Positions 8,656-13,624 of a stretch of DNA of 39,696 nucleotides are shown piece after piece. Within the stretch, counting starts at the first letter, position 1. Every line of letters begins with the position of its first letter. Below the pieces are notes generated by a model. That model was given only the letters and a program-made list of their open reading frames with translations. It did not search any database and had not been told where the DNA came from. The stretch comes from a virus. The position numbers and the translations under genes are program-made. Where the stretch lies: positions 1 through 39,696 of the IMG/VR virus record IMGVR_UViG_3300021378_000060; one strand, given 5' to 3'.

Positions 8656-9144
8656 ATGAATACCAACGAGTATGATGTAAAAGTCATTAAAGTAGTTGAT
8701 GGTGATACAGTAGATGTAGACATTGACTTAGGGTTCGGAGTAACCCTAACAGACGAACGTGTACGCATTATGGGCATTGATACGCCTGAGTCACGCACAA
8801 GAGATAAAGTAGAAGACTTGTTTGGCGAAGCCGCTAAAGCAAGACTCAAAGAACTTATGAAGGACGGTGGTAAACTTATTACTACTGAAGATCGTAAAGG
8901 CGAAGATATGAAAGGCAAGTTCGGACGTATCTTAGGAGACTTCAAAGTAGAGCGTTGGGAAAATCAACCAGCAGAACTAGTAACAGATATTCTTGTTGAA
9001 GAAGGACATGCAGTTGCATACTTTGGCGGAAGTAAAGAAGAAATTGCTATGAAACATCTAGCAAACAGAGAAAAACTATTACGTGAAGAAATCGTTAGTC
9101 GTGAAGATTATGATAAAGCAGTAGCGTTAATGGAAGGCAAGTAA
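8656..9144 (+). CDS. Thermonuclease-like (SNase) protein, 162 aa
   Basis: Staphylococcal-nuclease family: VVDGDTVDVDIDLG, then RVRIMGIDTPESR (the calcium-binding and first catalytic Arg region), FGEAAKA (catalytic Glu region) and GKFGRILGD (second catalytic Arg region), in the canonical order. The family hydrolyses DNA or RNA with calcium. No signal peptide is visible, so it should act in the cytoplasm, for instance in host DNA degradation or nucleotide recycling. Its own late promoter and a terminator make it a single-gene unit. Confidence 0.88.
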   Translation: MNTNEYDVKVIKVVDGDTVDVDIDLGFGVTLTDERVRIMGIDTPESRTRDKVEDLFGEAAKARLKELMKDGGKLITTEDRKGEDMKGKFGRILGDFKVERWENQPAELVTDILVEEGHAVAYFGGSKEEIAMKHLANREKLLREEIVSREDYDKAVALMEGK

Positions 9145-9155
9145 TCAGTCAATAA

Positions 9156-9187
9156 AAACCCCGGCACTATTTCTAATGTCGGGGTTT
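9156..9187. terminator. Bidirectional intrinsic terminator after the thermonuclease gene
   Basis: An 11-bp stem (AAACCCCGGCA / TGTCGGGGTTT, one G-U pair) with a 10-nt loop, flanked by A- and T-rich runs, lies between the convergent thermonuclease gene and the 103-aa minus-strand gene. Confidence 0.85.
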
Positions 9188-9205
9188 CTATTCTAGTGTT
9201 TATTA

Positions 9206-9517
9206 TTAACGCTTATTGATAAAGTCGTAAAACTTTTCAGCAGTATCTAACACTTTATCTACACCCGGAATCTCAGGCGCATCCACTTTAGAAATAATCT
9301 GTCCAGTTTCTGGATCACGTTTGGTTGAAGTTTCAAACCCCATCCATTTGTTCGCGAACTCAAACTCTGTGAAAGATTTAGCCATGTCAAGAACCTGTGT
9401 TCTAATTTCATAGCCATTCTTGTTAAATTTTACTTCTGGAAGTTGTGGCTTGAATTGCTCAGCCATTTTCTGCATTTGTTCGGCCATTTCGGCGAACTGT
9501 TTTGTATAGTCAGTCAT
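9206..9517 (-). CDS. Hypothetical helical protein, 103 aa
   Basis: The N-terminus is a regular amphipathic helix (MTDYTKQFAEMAEQMQKMAE), likely a coiled coil. The middle (FEFANKWMGFETSTKRDPET) is more polar. ATG 9517 has an AAGGAG site. Two promoters overlap upstream: a late box and a TTGACA-17-TATATT pair, suggesting expression both early and late. It ends at the shared bidirectional terminator. I do not recognise the function; a phasin-like or scaffold role is only a guess from composition. Confidence 0.75.
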   Translation of the reverse strand: MTDYTKQFAEMAEQMQKMAEQFKPQLPEVKFNKNGYEIRTQVLDMAKSFTEFEFANKWMGFETSTKRDPETGQIISKVDAPEIPGVDKVLDTAEKFYDFINKR

Positions 9518-9568
9518 ACGTTTTCTCCTTTGTGTGTATGTGTGTTGTTATACTAATATAACTCTACT

Positions 9569-9597
9569 AATATAACAGAAGTATTTATATTTGTCAA
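9569..9597 (-). promoter_or_regulatory. Overlapping sigma70 and late promoters
   Basis: On the minus strand TTGACA (9597-9592), a 17-bp spacer and TATATT (9574-9569). Inside the spacer region lies a perfect late box TATAAATA (9589-9582). Both drive the 103-aa gene at 9517. Confidence 0.7.
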
Positions 9598-9779
9598 CAA
9601 CCTTTTTCTTCCAAACATGGCCAATCTGAATAGTATATTGAGCAAGTTCCTACTACATGATCAACATTATCTGTATAAATTTCCACTGAATCTGCTCCAC
9701 TTTGGGACCAAATTAATAAAACAAAGACTACTAAAAATATAACCAACCCCCACGGAGATGGCTCCGGTGCTTTATTCAT
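9594..9779 (-). CDS. Small single-pass membrane protein, 61 aa
   Basis: A hydrophobic segment at about residues 11-25 (WGLVIFLVVFVLLIW) follows a short N-terminus and is followed by a polar tail with three cysteines (CSIYYSDWPC and a C-terminal GC). An AAGGAAC site precedes ATG 9779. It lies downstream of the pqqA terminator on the same strand, so it needs either readthrough or an unseen promoter. Small phage membrane proteins like this often act on the host envelope. No function can be assigned. Confidence 0.6.
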   Translation of the reverse strand: MNKAPEPSPWGLVIFLVVFVLLIWSQSGADSVEIYTDNVDHVVGTCSIYYSDWPCLEEKGC

Positions 9780-9799
9780 AACTGTTCCTTAAAATAAAA

Positions 9800-9821
9800 A
9801 AGGGAGCCCGAAGACTCCCTT
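9800..9821 (-). terminator. Intrinsic terminator of pqqA
   Basis: Stem AAGGGAG / CTCCCTT with an 8-nt loop; on the minus strand it is followed by TTTTTATTTT. It begins 10 bp after the pqqA stop codon. Confidence 0.85.
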
Positions 9822-9830
9822 AAAACTCGT

Positions 9831-9902
9831 TTACTTGTTCATTACATACATTGTAACTTCAAAGCCAAAACGCATTTCTTCAAACGTAGGTTTTGTCCAC
9901 AT
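9831..9902 (-). CDS. pqqA: PqqA, precursor peptide of pyrroloquinoline quinone, 23 aa
   Basis: Too short for usual gene calling. The peptide begins MWTKPTFEEM and continues RFGFEVTMYVMNK. It has the same length (23) as Klebsiella PqqA and aligns without gaps: MW at 1-2, P5, R11, G13, E15-V-T, Y19, N22. E15 and Y19 are the two residues that PqqE and later enzymes fuse to make PQQ, and both are present with the required three-residue spacing. An AGGAG site lies about 9 bp upstream, a TTGACT-17-TTAAAT promoter about 85 bp upstream, and a strong terminator follows the stop. No pqqB, C, D or E is seen nearby, so the peptide would feed host enzymes or the phage radical-SAM cluster. Confidence 0.9.
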   Translation of the reverse strand: MWTKPTFEEMRFGFEVTMYVMNK

Positions 9903-9980
9903 AATGTTTCTCCTTTTGTTAAGATTTACAAAATGTAAACAGATCGGGGGAGAGTTAAAACAAGTCCCCTTTGAGTCTAC
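9903..9980 (-). promoter_or_regulatory. Structured 5' leader of pqqA
   Basis: The roughly 75-nt leader contains two hairpins: GGGGA/TCCCC with a loop of about 13 nt, and TTTACA/TGTAAA with a 3-nt loop just before the AGGAG site. It may be a regulatory leader; no known riboswitch is recognised. Confidence 0.35.
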
Positions 9981-9986
9981 AATACT

Positions 9987-10015
9987 ATTTAAACACATAC
10001 ATTACCTAAAGTCAA
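9987..10015 (-). promoter_or_regulatory. Sigma70-type promoter of pqqA
   Basis: Minus strand TTGACT (10015-10010), 17-bp spacer, TTAAAT (9992-9987). The rest of the gap up to the late box at 10083 shows no gene. Confidence 0.55.
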
Positions 10016-10082
10016 TAATGAAAATCATTAATCTAAACTATAAATCGCAATTATGGTAGTTTAACTATGTGATATACCTACC

Positions 10083-10088
10083 TAAATA
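10083..10088 (+). promoter_or_regulatory. Late promoter CTAAATA with hairpin leader
   Basis: TAAATA about 45 bp before ATG 10133. The leader has a GCTGA/TCAGC hairpin followed by GTTAAGAA and a strong AAGGAGG site. Confidence 0.55.
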
Positions 10089-10132
10089 AACATGCTGACG
10101 ACAGTGATCAGCGTTAAGAAAAGGAGGTTCAT

Positions 10133-10366
10133 ATGGACATTCTAAATAAAGTAAAGGCTTGGGCCGGAGCATTAACAGAAGCAGGAATTAGTCTGCTTTC
10201 GTTAGGCATCGTGTTAGAAGTCTTGTTCAACGGACAGAACATTCCGTTCTGGCCAAACATCAACATAATTGCTAACATTCAAAACATTGTTGCAGGTTTC
10301 TCTGCACAAGGTTTAGTTGGTCTTGTTGCTGTCTGGGTTTTATATTCAATTTTCAATAAAAAATAA
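10133..10366 (+). CDS. Small two-pass membrane protein, 77 aa
   Basis: Two hydrophobic segments, about residues 15-32 (TEAGISLLSLGIVLEVLF) and 53-72 (IVAGFSAQGLVGLVAVWVLY), separated by a polar loop with NGQNIPFWPN. It resembles short membrane proteins of marine T4-like phages from memory. It has an excellent AAGGAGG site and its own late promoter and terminator, so it is probably abundant late. A holin role is possible from size and topology but is unproven. Confidence 0.75.
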   Translation: MDILNKVKAWAGALTEAGISLLSLGIVLEVLFNGQNIPFWPNINIIANIQNIVAGFSAQGLVGLVAVWVLYSIFNKK

Positions 10367-10386
10367 TATATACTCAATTTGAAAAA

Positions 10387-10426
10387 GTTGCAGAGAAGTC
10401 ATCTTGGCGGGCGATTCCTCTGCAAC
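10387..10426 (+). terminator. Intrinsic terminator
   Basis: Nine-bp stem GTTGCAGAG / CTCTGCAAC with a 22-nt loop, followed by ACTTTTTATTTT. Confidence 0.8.
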
Positions 10427-10480
10427 ACTTTTTATTTTCCTGATACCCAGTCTTGCTCTTCTTCAGTGTAAGGCCACATA

Positions 10481-10615
10481 TTAGTAACTCGGATACATAT
10501 TATTCTTGAACTCAGTAATCTCTGCGGCTCTTTTGTAGTATCCATGAGCCCTTAGTTCTCGAATTGCCATACAGTAACTTCTGTATTCCATTGCTTTAAT
10601 AAATCTTTTAAACAT
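10481..10615 (-). CDS. Small basic protein, 44 aa, last gene of the DUF1127 operon
   Basis: Starting at ATG 10615 the peptide is MFKRFIKAMEYRSYCMAIRE followed by LRAHGYYKRAAEITEF. The pattern xxxRELRxHGYxxxAAE resembles the C-terminal part of the 69-aa gene upstream (RARAAAELSRQGYHDEARAL), so the two look like paralogous partners of the two DUF1127 genes. A longer open frame reaches back to 10747 but runs antiphase through the DUF1127 gene, so the short start is preferred. It overlaps that gene by 8 bp. Confidence 0.65.
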   Translation of the reverse strand: MFKRFIKAMEYRSYCMAIRELRAHGYYKRAAEITEFKNNMYPSY

Positions 10616-10853
10616 GTGCCTTACCTTTCCAAGTTGCAACAGTCCTACCACGCATGTAGTGATCACCTGCTTCGTATTTTTCTTTTGCTTCTTCTTCACG
10701 TACTGCTTCATATGCAATGTGTGCAATGTCTCCTCTACAAATACCAATATCTTTTAGGTCTTTGTCAGTGAGTTGACTCAACTCATTAAAAGTTTTTTCT
10801 GCTCTTCGATGTGCTAAAGATAACCCAAATATTTTTTTAATATGTAAAAACAT
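10608..10853 (-). CDS. DUF1127 protein (second copy), 81 aa
   Basis: The core ELSQLTDKDLKDIGICRGDI is the DUF1127 (YjiS-like) signature, preceded by a basic helix (RRAEKTFN). DUF1127 proteins are small Arg-rich proteins very common in Alphaproteobacteria; in Agrobacterium and Rhodobacter members have been tied to phosphate and carbon metabolism and to RNA binding. Here the usual short protein carries a longer C-terminus (YEAVREEEAKEKYEAGDHYM). Its start overlaps the previous stop as TAATG. It could modulate host regulation during infection (inference). Confidence 0.82.
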   Translation of the reverse strand: MFLHIKKIFGLSLAHRRAEKTFNELSQLTDKDLKDIGICRGDIAHIAYEAVREEEAKEKYEAGDHYMRGRTVATWKGKAHV

Positions 10854-11062
10854 TATTTCTTATACTCCAACGGTAAAGTCATTAATGCTCTTGCTTCATC
10901 GTGATATCCTTGTCTAGATAATTCAGCGGCCGCTCTTGCTCTGCCTGCTGATTCACCTAACGCAATTACACCTACAAAAAATACAGCGAAAACGTTTCGT
11001 ATTACACTACAAATTTTACATGTGTAGTTCCATGTTGTGTTTGAAATTGTTGCTACAGTCAT
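10853..11062 (-). CDS. Small membrane-anchored protein, 69 aa, DUF1127 partner
   Basis: ATG 11062 overlaps the previous stop as TAATG and has AAGGA at a suitable distance; an alternative ATG at 11071 would add MGI. A hydrophobic segment (VIRNVFAVFFVGVIALG, about residues 21-37) is followed by GRARAAAELSRQGYHDEARA, which resembles the end of the 44-aa gene at the operon's 3' end. The membrane segment sets this copy apart. Function unknown. Confidence 0.7.
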   Translation of the reverse strand: MTVATISNTTWNYTCKICSVIRNVFAVFFVGVIALGESAGRARAAAELSRQGYHDEARALMTLPLEYKK

Positions 11063-11322
11063 TATACCCATCCTTTTAAATTTCTGTTTGTTGTTACATT
11101 CATTCTACTATCATTAAATGTTCCTAGTGAAATAGATTTAATGTCTGATCTCCCAATTCCCAAGTCTTTTAGTTCATGATCTGATAATTCTTGCAATGAC
11201 TTGTAAGTTTTACGAGCCAGTGCTTTATCTTTTCTTTTGTGATTTATTTCTTTAACTAAATCTAACAAGCCGGCAATAGCGTCTTGAATCAAATTTGATA
11301 CTGTCATAATTGCTTGTGTCAT
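11062..11322 (-). CDS. DUF1127 protein (first copy), 86 aa
   Basis: TYKSLQELSDHELKDLGIGR followed by SDIKSIS is a clear DUF1127 motif, with a basic KRKDKALARK segment before it. The N-terminal 30 residues are hydrophobic and helical. The start overlaps the previous stop (TAATG) and has GGGAG about 12 bp upstream. It pairs with the second DUF1127 gene 200 bp downstream, suggesting duplication of a two-gene unit. The phage may use it to alter host phosphate signalling or RNA turnover (inference from the family). Confidence 0.85.
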   Translation of the reverse strand: MTQAIMTVSNLIQDAIAGLLDLVKEINHKRKDKALARKTYKSLQELSDHELKDLGIGRSDIKSISLGTFNDSRMNVTTNRNLKGWV

Positions 11323-11501
11323 TAGTTGTATACTCCCGCTCTTGGTCCGCGACCTTCATGCGTTAGCATATAATGATAGGCATAGCGCCAATCATTTCCG
11401 TACTCAGTTTTGGCGTAAGTGAGCATCTCTTTTTCGAACTTCCTAGTTGGAAGTGGGTTTCCAAGTAAACTCACAAGGCCGTTGAATAGCATAGTAGCCA
11501 T
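11322..11501 (-). CDS. Small protein, 59 aa, first gene of the DUF1127 operon
   Basis: Just under common length cut-offs but well supported: ATG 11501 with AAGGAG 7 bp upstream, stop overlapping the next start as TAATG. The sequence starts MATMLFNGLVSLLGNPLPTR and ends with YAKTEYGNDWRYAYHYML and RAGVYN. The AKTEYGxDWxYAYHxM pattern reminds me of short proteins encoded near DUF1127 genes in marine Alphaproteobacteria, but I am not certain. It is the leader-proximal gene of the five-gene minus-strand operon. Confidence 0.75.
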   Translation of the reverse strand: MATMLFNGLVSLLGNPLPTRKFEKEMLTYAKTEYGNDWRYAYHYMLTHEGRGPRAGVYN

Positions 11502-11679
11502 TTTACTTCTCCTTATATAAGTTTTGGATGCTTGAGGAAAGCAATACCCCGGAACTTCCCCGGCGGTGCAACTACCTTTGGTAGCCGTCGTTCGCTTTTT
11601 TAGGACGTCTGCGCCGTCCCACTGTCTTTCCAGTGTGTATGTGTGTTGAATAGTACAACCATGCTGTCCTACTCATCTC
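11502..11679 (-). promoter_or_regulatory. GC-rich structured leader of the DUF1127 operon
   Basis: Between the late promoter and ATG 11501 lies about 170 nt with GC content well above the surroundings and several stems on the minus strand: GGACG/CGTCC with a 7-nt loop, CTACC/GGTAG closed by AAA and nested inside CGGC/GCCG, and CCGG/CCGG. It looks like a folded RNA (cis-regulator or processed small RNA). No known family is recognised. Confidence 0.5.
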
Positions 11680-11687
11680 TATTTATA
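11680..11687 (-). promoter_or_regulatory. Late promoter TATAAATA, minus strand
   Basis: Perfect late box on the minus strand upstream of the structured leader and the five-gene operon. Confidence 0.75.
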
Positions 11688-11806
11688 TTATACTACTATA
11701 ATAATATAGAAAATGCAACCTATATTTGGTAAAGGCTGTCATGCATTTACAGCATGAGTATAAGAATATTAGCATGTTCTAAATTATTATGGTTTTTATG
11801 CCATAT

Positions 11807-11814
11807 TATAAATA
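11807..11814 (+). promoter_or_regulatory. Late promoter TATAAATA upstream of alkB
   Basis: Perfect late box about 100 bp before the AGGAGG/ATG at 11909. The 11700-11806 gap holds only a small CATGC/GCATG hairpin and no gene that I can support. Confidence 0.6.
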
Positions 11815-11827
11815 TATTGTATATAAC

Positions 11828-11856
11828 TTGACACATGAATTAGTTTGTGTTACAGT
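11828..11856 (+). promoter_or_regulatory. Sigma70-type promoter upstream of alkB
   Basis: TTGACA, 17-bp spacer, TACAGT. With the late box at 11807 it would allow expression in two phases. Confidence 0.55.
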
Positions 11857-11908
11857 TGTTATGTAGTATTGTAAACAACAGCCAAACATACTGGCAGGAG
11901 GAAATACA

Positions 11909-11932
11909 ATGCATATCGTAAAAAAGTACTAA
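11909..11932 (+). other. Frameshift start of alkB: short ORF with A AAA AAG heptamer
   Basis: A strong AGGAGG site (11896-11901) leads to ATG 11909, which reads only MHIVKKY before TAA. Codons 4-6 contain A AAA AAG (11920-11926) in the correct phase for -1 slippage, as in dnaX. A -1 shift there yields MHIVKKVLINIRYFIAPALI and runs straight into the AlkB frame. An undercounted A in the run would look the same. Confidence 0.65.
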
Positions 11933-11961
11933 TCAATATAAGGTATTTCATTGCTCCGGCA

Positions 11962-12984
11962 TTGATACTTGTTGCACTCGCAGGAGTGATGGCAGGTGGT
12001 GCATGGACATGGACAGGTGTGGGCCTATTGGGAATAGGCATCATATTTGATACACTAGTAACTCGCAAAACCTCAGGAGCAGGCTTTGATGAGAATGGTG
12101 AACCTTATGGCATCCCATGGTTACAAAATGCAGTAATGTATTCAATGTTACCAGTTTTCGTAGCACTACAACTTGGACTTGCATACCAGATATATTCAGG
12201 CATGTGGGGAGTAGAGTTGTTAGGTGCTGTTCTATCAACAGGTATATTTGCAGGCATAGGTATAATATATGGACATGAACTATCACACACCAAAGGCTTT
12301 AGTTTTATAATAAGTCGTTGGATGATGGGTCTTTCAGGTTCAGCACATTTTTGTTATGCTCATGTGTACAATCATCATTTGGAATTAGCAAGTGAAGATG
12401 ATCCTGCAACTGCACCACGTGGACGTAATCTATACGAACATTTCTTTAAAAGTCATCTAGGACAAAGTAAGTTCTTATTTGAAATGGAAAAGAGTAGATT
12501 GAAACGTTTAGATAAACCTTTTCTATCTTTAAGTAATAGATGGATAAGAGGTTACATGATGAGTTTCCCTACTATCTTCTTGTTCTTTTTAGCAGGTGGA
12601 TGGGCAGGTGTTGCATGTATGGCATTGGTATGGATGATATCAAACTTTGAACTAGAAGCACTTAACTATCTAGAACATTATGGTTTGGTACGTGTTAAAA
12701 GTGAACCAATAGACTACAGACACAGTTGGGATAATTCTACATTGTTCACAAGTTGGTTCTTTATAGAGATTGGTCGTCAGGCTGATCATCATGACAGAGG
12801 TGAAACACACTTTTGGGAACTAGACGAAGTAGGTGCACCTAACACAGGTATAGGTTACTTTACATTGTTTGCATTAGCATTAATACCACCAGTGTTCAAT
12901 CGCTTTATGAAAAAGCATTTGGATAACTGGGATGAAAATTTTGCTACTGAAGCAGAAAGAGAAATAGCGAAGCAATTCGTTTAA
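11962..12984 (+). CDS. alkB: AlkB-type integral-membrane alkane/fatty-acyl monooxygenase, 340 aa from TTG
   Basis: Diiron membrane hydroxylase with all AlkB histidine boxes: HELSH (105-109), HVYNHH (134-139), NYLEHYGL (235-242) and RQADHH (272-277). Several hydrophobic segments surround them, as in alkane 1-monooxygenase, which hydroxylates terminal methyl groups using rubredoxin electrons. No rubredoxin is seen here. The TTG start has no ribosome site; the frame is open upstream and joins the AGGAGG-driven ATG 11909 by a -1 shift, giving about 358 residues, closer to the family length. A fatty-acid or xylene-monooxygenase-like substrate cannot be excluded. It is probably host-derived. Confidence 0.88.
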   Translation: MILVALAGVMAGGAWTWTGVGLLGIGIIFDTLVTRKTSGAGFDENGEPYGIPWLQNAVMYSMLPVFVALQLGLAYQIYSGMWGVELLGAVLSTGIFAGIGIIYGHELSHTKGFSFIISRWMMGLSGSAHFCYAHVYNHHLELASEDDPATAPRGRNLYEHFFKSHLGQSKFLFEMEKSRLKRLDKPFLSLSNRWIRGYMMSFPTIFLFFLAGGWAGVACMALVWMISNFELEALNYLEHYGLVRVKSEPIDYRHSWDNSTLFTSWFFIEIGRQADHHDRGETHFWELDEVGAPNTGIGYFTLFALALIPPVFNRFMKKHLDNWDENFATEAEREIAKQFV

Positions 12985-12991
12985 TCCTGCG

Positions 12992-13013
12992 GGGGAGTAT
13001 TTAGGTGCTCCCC
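12992..13013 (+). terminator. Intrinsic terminator after alkB
   Basis: GGGGAG / CTCCCC stem with a 10-nt loop, then TTTCTTTTT. Confidence 0.85.
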
Positions 13014-13039
13014 TTTCTTTTTATAGACACACCCATTGT

Positions 13040-13047
13040 TATAAATA
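13040..13047 (+). promoter_or_regulatory. Late promoter TATAAATA of iscU
   Basis: Perfect late box 28 bp before ATG 13075. Confidence 0.7.
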
Positions 13048-13074
13048 AATGTAATACAACTACAAGAGAACGAT

Positions 13075-13455
13075 ATGGCATACTCCGATAAAGTACTTGA
13101 CCATTACGAAAATCCACGCAACGTTGGAACATTTGATCCCAAAAGAGATAACATAGGAACAGGCATGGTAGGTGCACCTGCATGTGGAGATGTTATGCGA
13201 CTACAAATAGAAGTTGAAGAAGGTGTCATTAAAGATGCTAAATTTAAAACCTATGGTTGTGGTAGTGCTATTGCTAGTTCAAGTTTACTAACCGAAATGG
13301 TCAAAGGTATGACACTTGAACAAGCCGGCGAAGTTAAAAACATGGATATAGCAAATGAACTTGCATTACCTCCAGTTAAAATACATTGTTCTGTACTAGC
13401 AGAAGATGCCATTAAAGCCGCCATCACTGATCTTAAATCCAAACTCGATATGTAA
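13075..13455 (+). CDS. iscU: IscU-type Fe-S cluster scaffold, 126 aa
   Basis: Full-length IscU homologue: it begins YSDKVLDHYENPRNVGTF, then APACGDV (C37, D39), TYGCGSAIASSS (C62) and PVKIHCSVLAEDAI (H104, C105). The three cysteines, the aspartate and the histidine that hold the nascent 2Fe-2S cluster are all present. The length matches bacterial IscU (about 128). No IscS, HscA/B or ferredoxin is seen, so it would use the host cysteine desulfurase. A likely job is to supply Fe-S clusters to the phage radical-SAM proteins (inference). It stands as a single gene with its own late promoter. Confidence 0.93.
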   Translation: MAYSDKVLDHYENPRNVGTFDPKRDNIGTGMVGAPACGDVMRLQIEVEEGVIKDAKFKTYGCGSAIASSSLLTEMVKGMTLEQAGEVKNMDIANELALPPVKIHCSVLAEDAIKAAITDLKSKLDM

Positions 13456-13475
13456 CAAAAATTTAATCTTCTATC

Positions 13476-13506
13476 TTGACATTGTTTTAAAACTATGCTA
13501 TAAATA
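13476..13506 (+). promoter_or_regulatory. Strong sigma70 promoter overlapping a late box, for the PiT permease
   Basis: TTGACA (13476-13481), 17-bp spacer, TATAAA (13499-13504); the -10 box is also a complete TATAAATA late box (13499-13506). Expression could start early and persist late. Confidence 0.75.
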
Positions 13507-13624
13507 ATTGTGTTTTATAGTTATTCGAATTATAGAATGCAGAAAGTTGGGCAACGTTGAGCCCAATCTCTTTTAACAATGTGAGCGATGTGGTAAAAGC
13601 ATCAAGCAGATAGGAGAAATAAGA
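13507..13624 (+). promoter_or_regulatory. Leader of the PiT gene with attenuator-like hairpin
   Basis: The roughly 115-nt leader contains TTGGGC / GCCCAA (13547-13552, 13561-13566) followed by TCTCTTTT, like a weak intrinsic terminator, and then a GATG/CATC hairpin before AGGAG. Possible attenuation or regulatory RNA; no known riboswitch recognised. Confidence 0.4.

Noticed and set aside
10616-10747. N-terminal extension of the 44-aa gene to ATG 10747
   Set aside because: This part is out of frame within the well-supported DUF1127 gene and shows a low-complexity Lys-rich shadow sequence.
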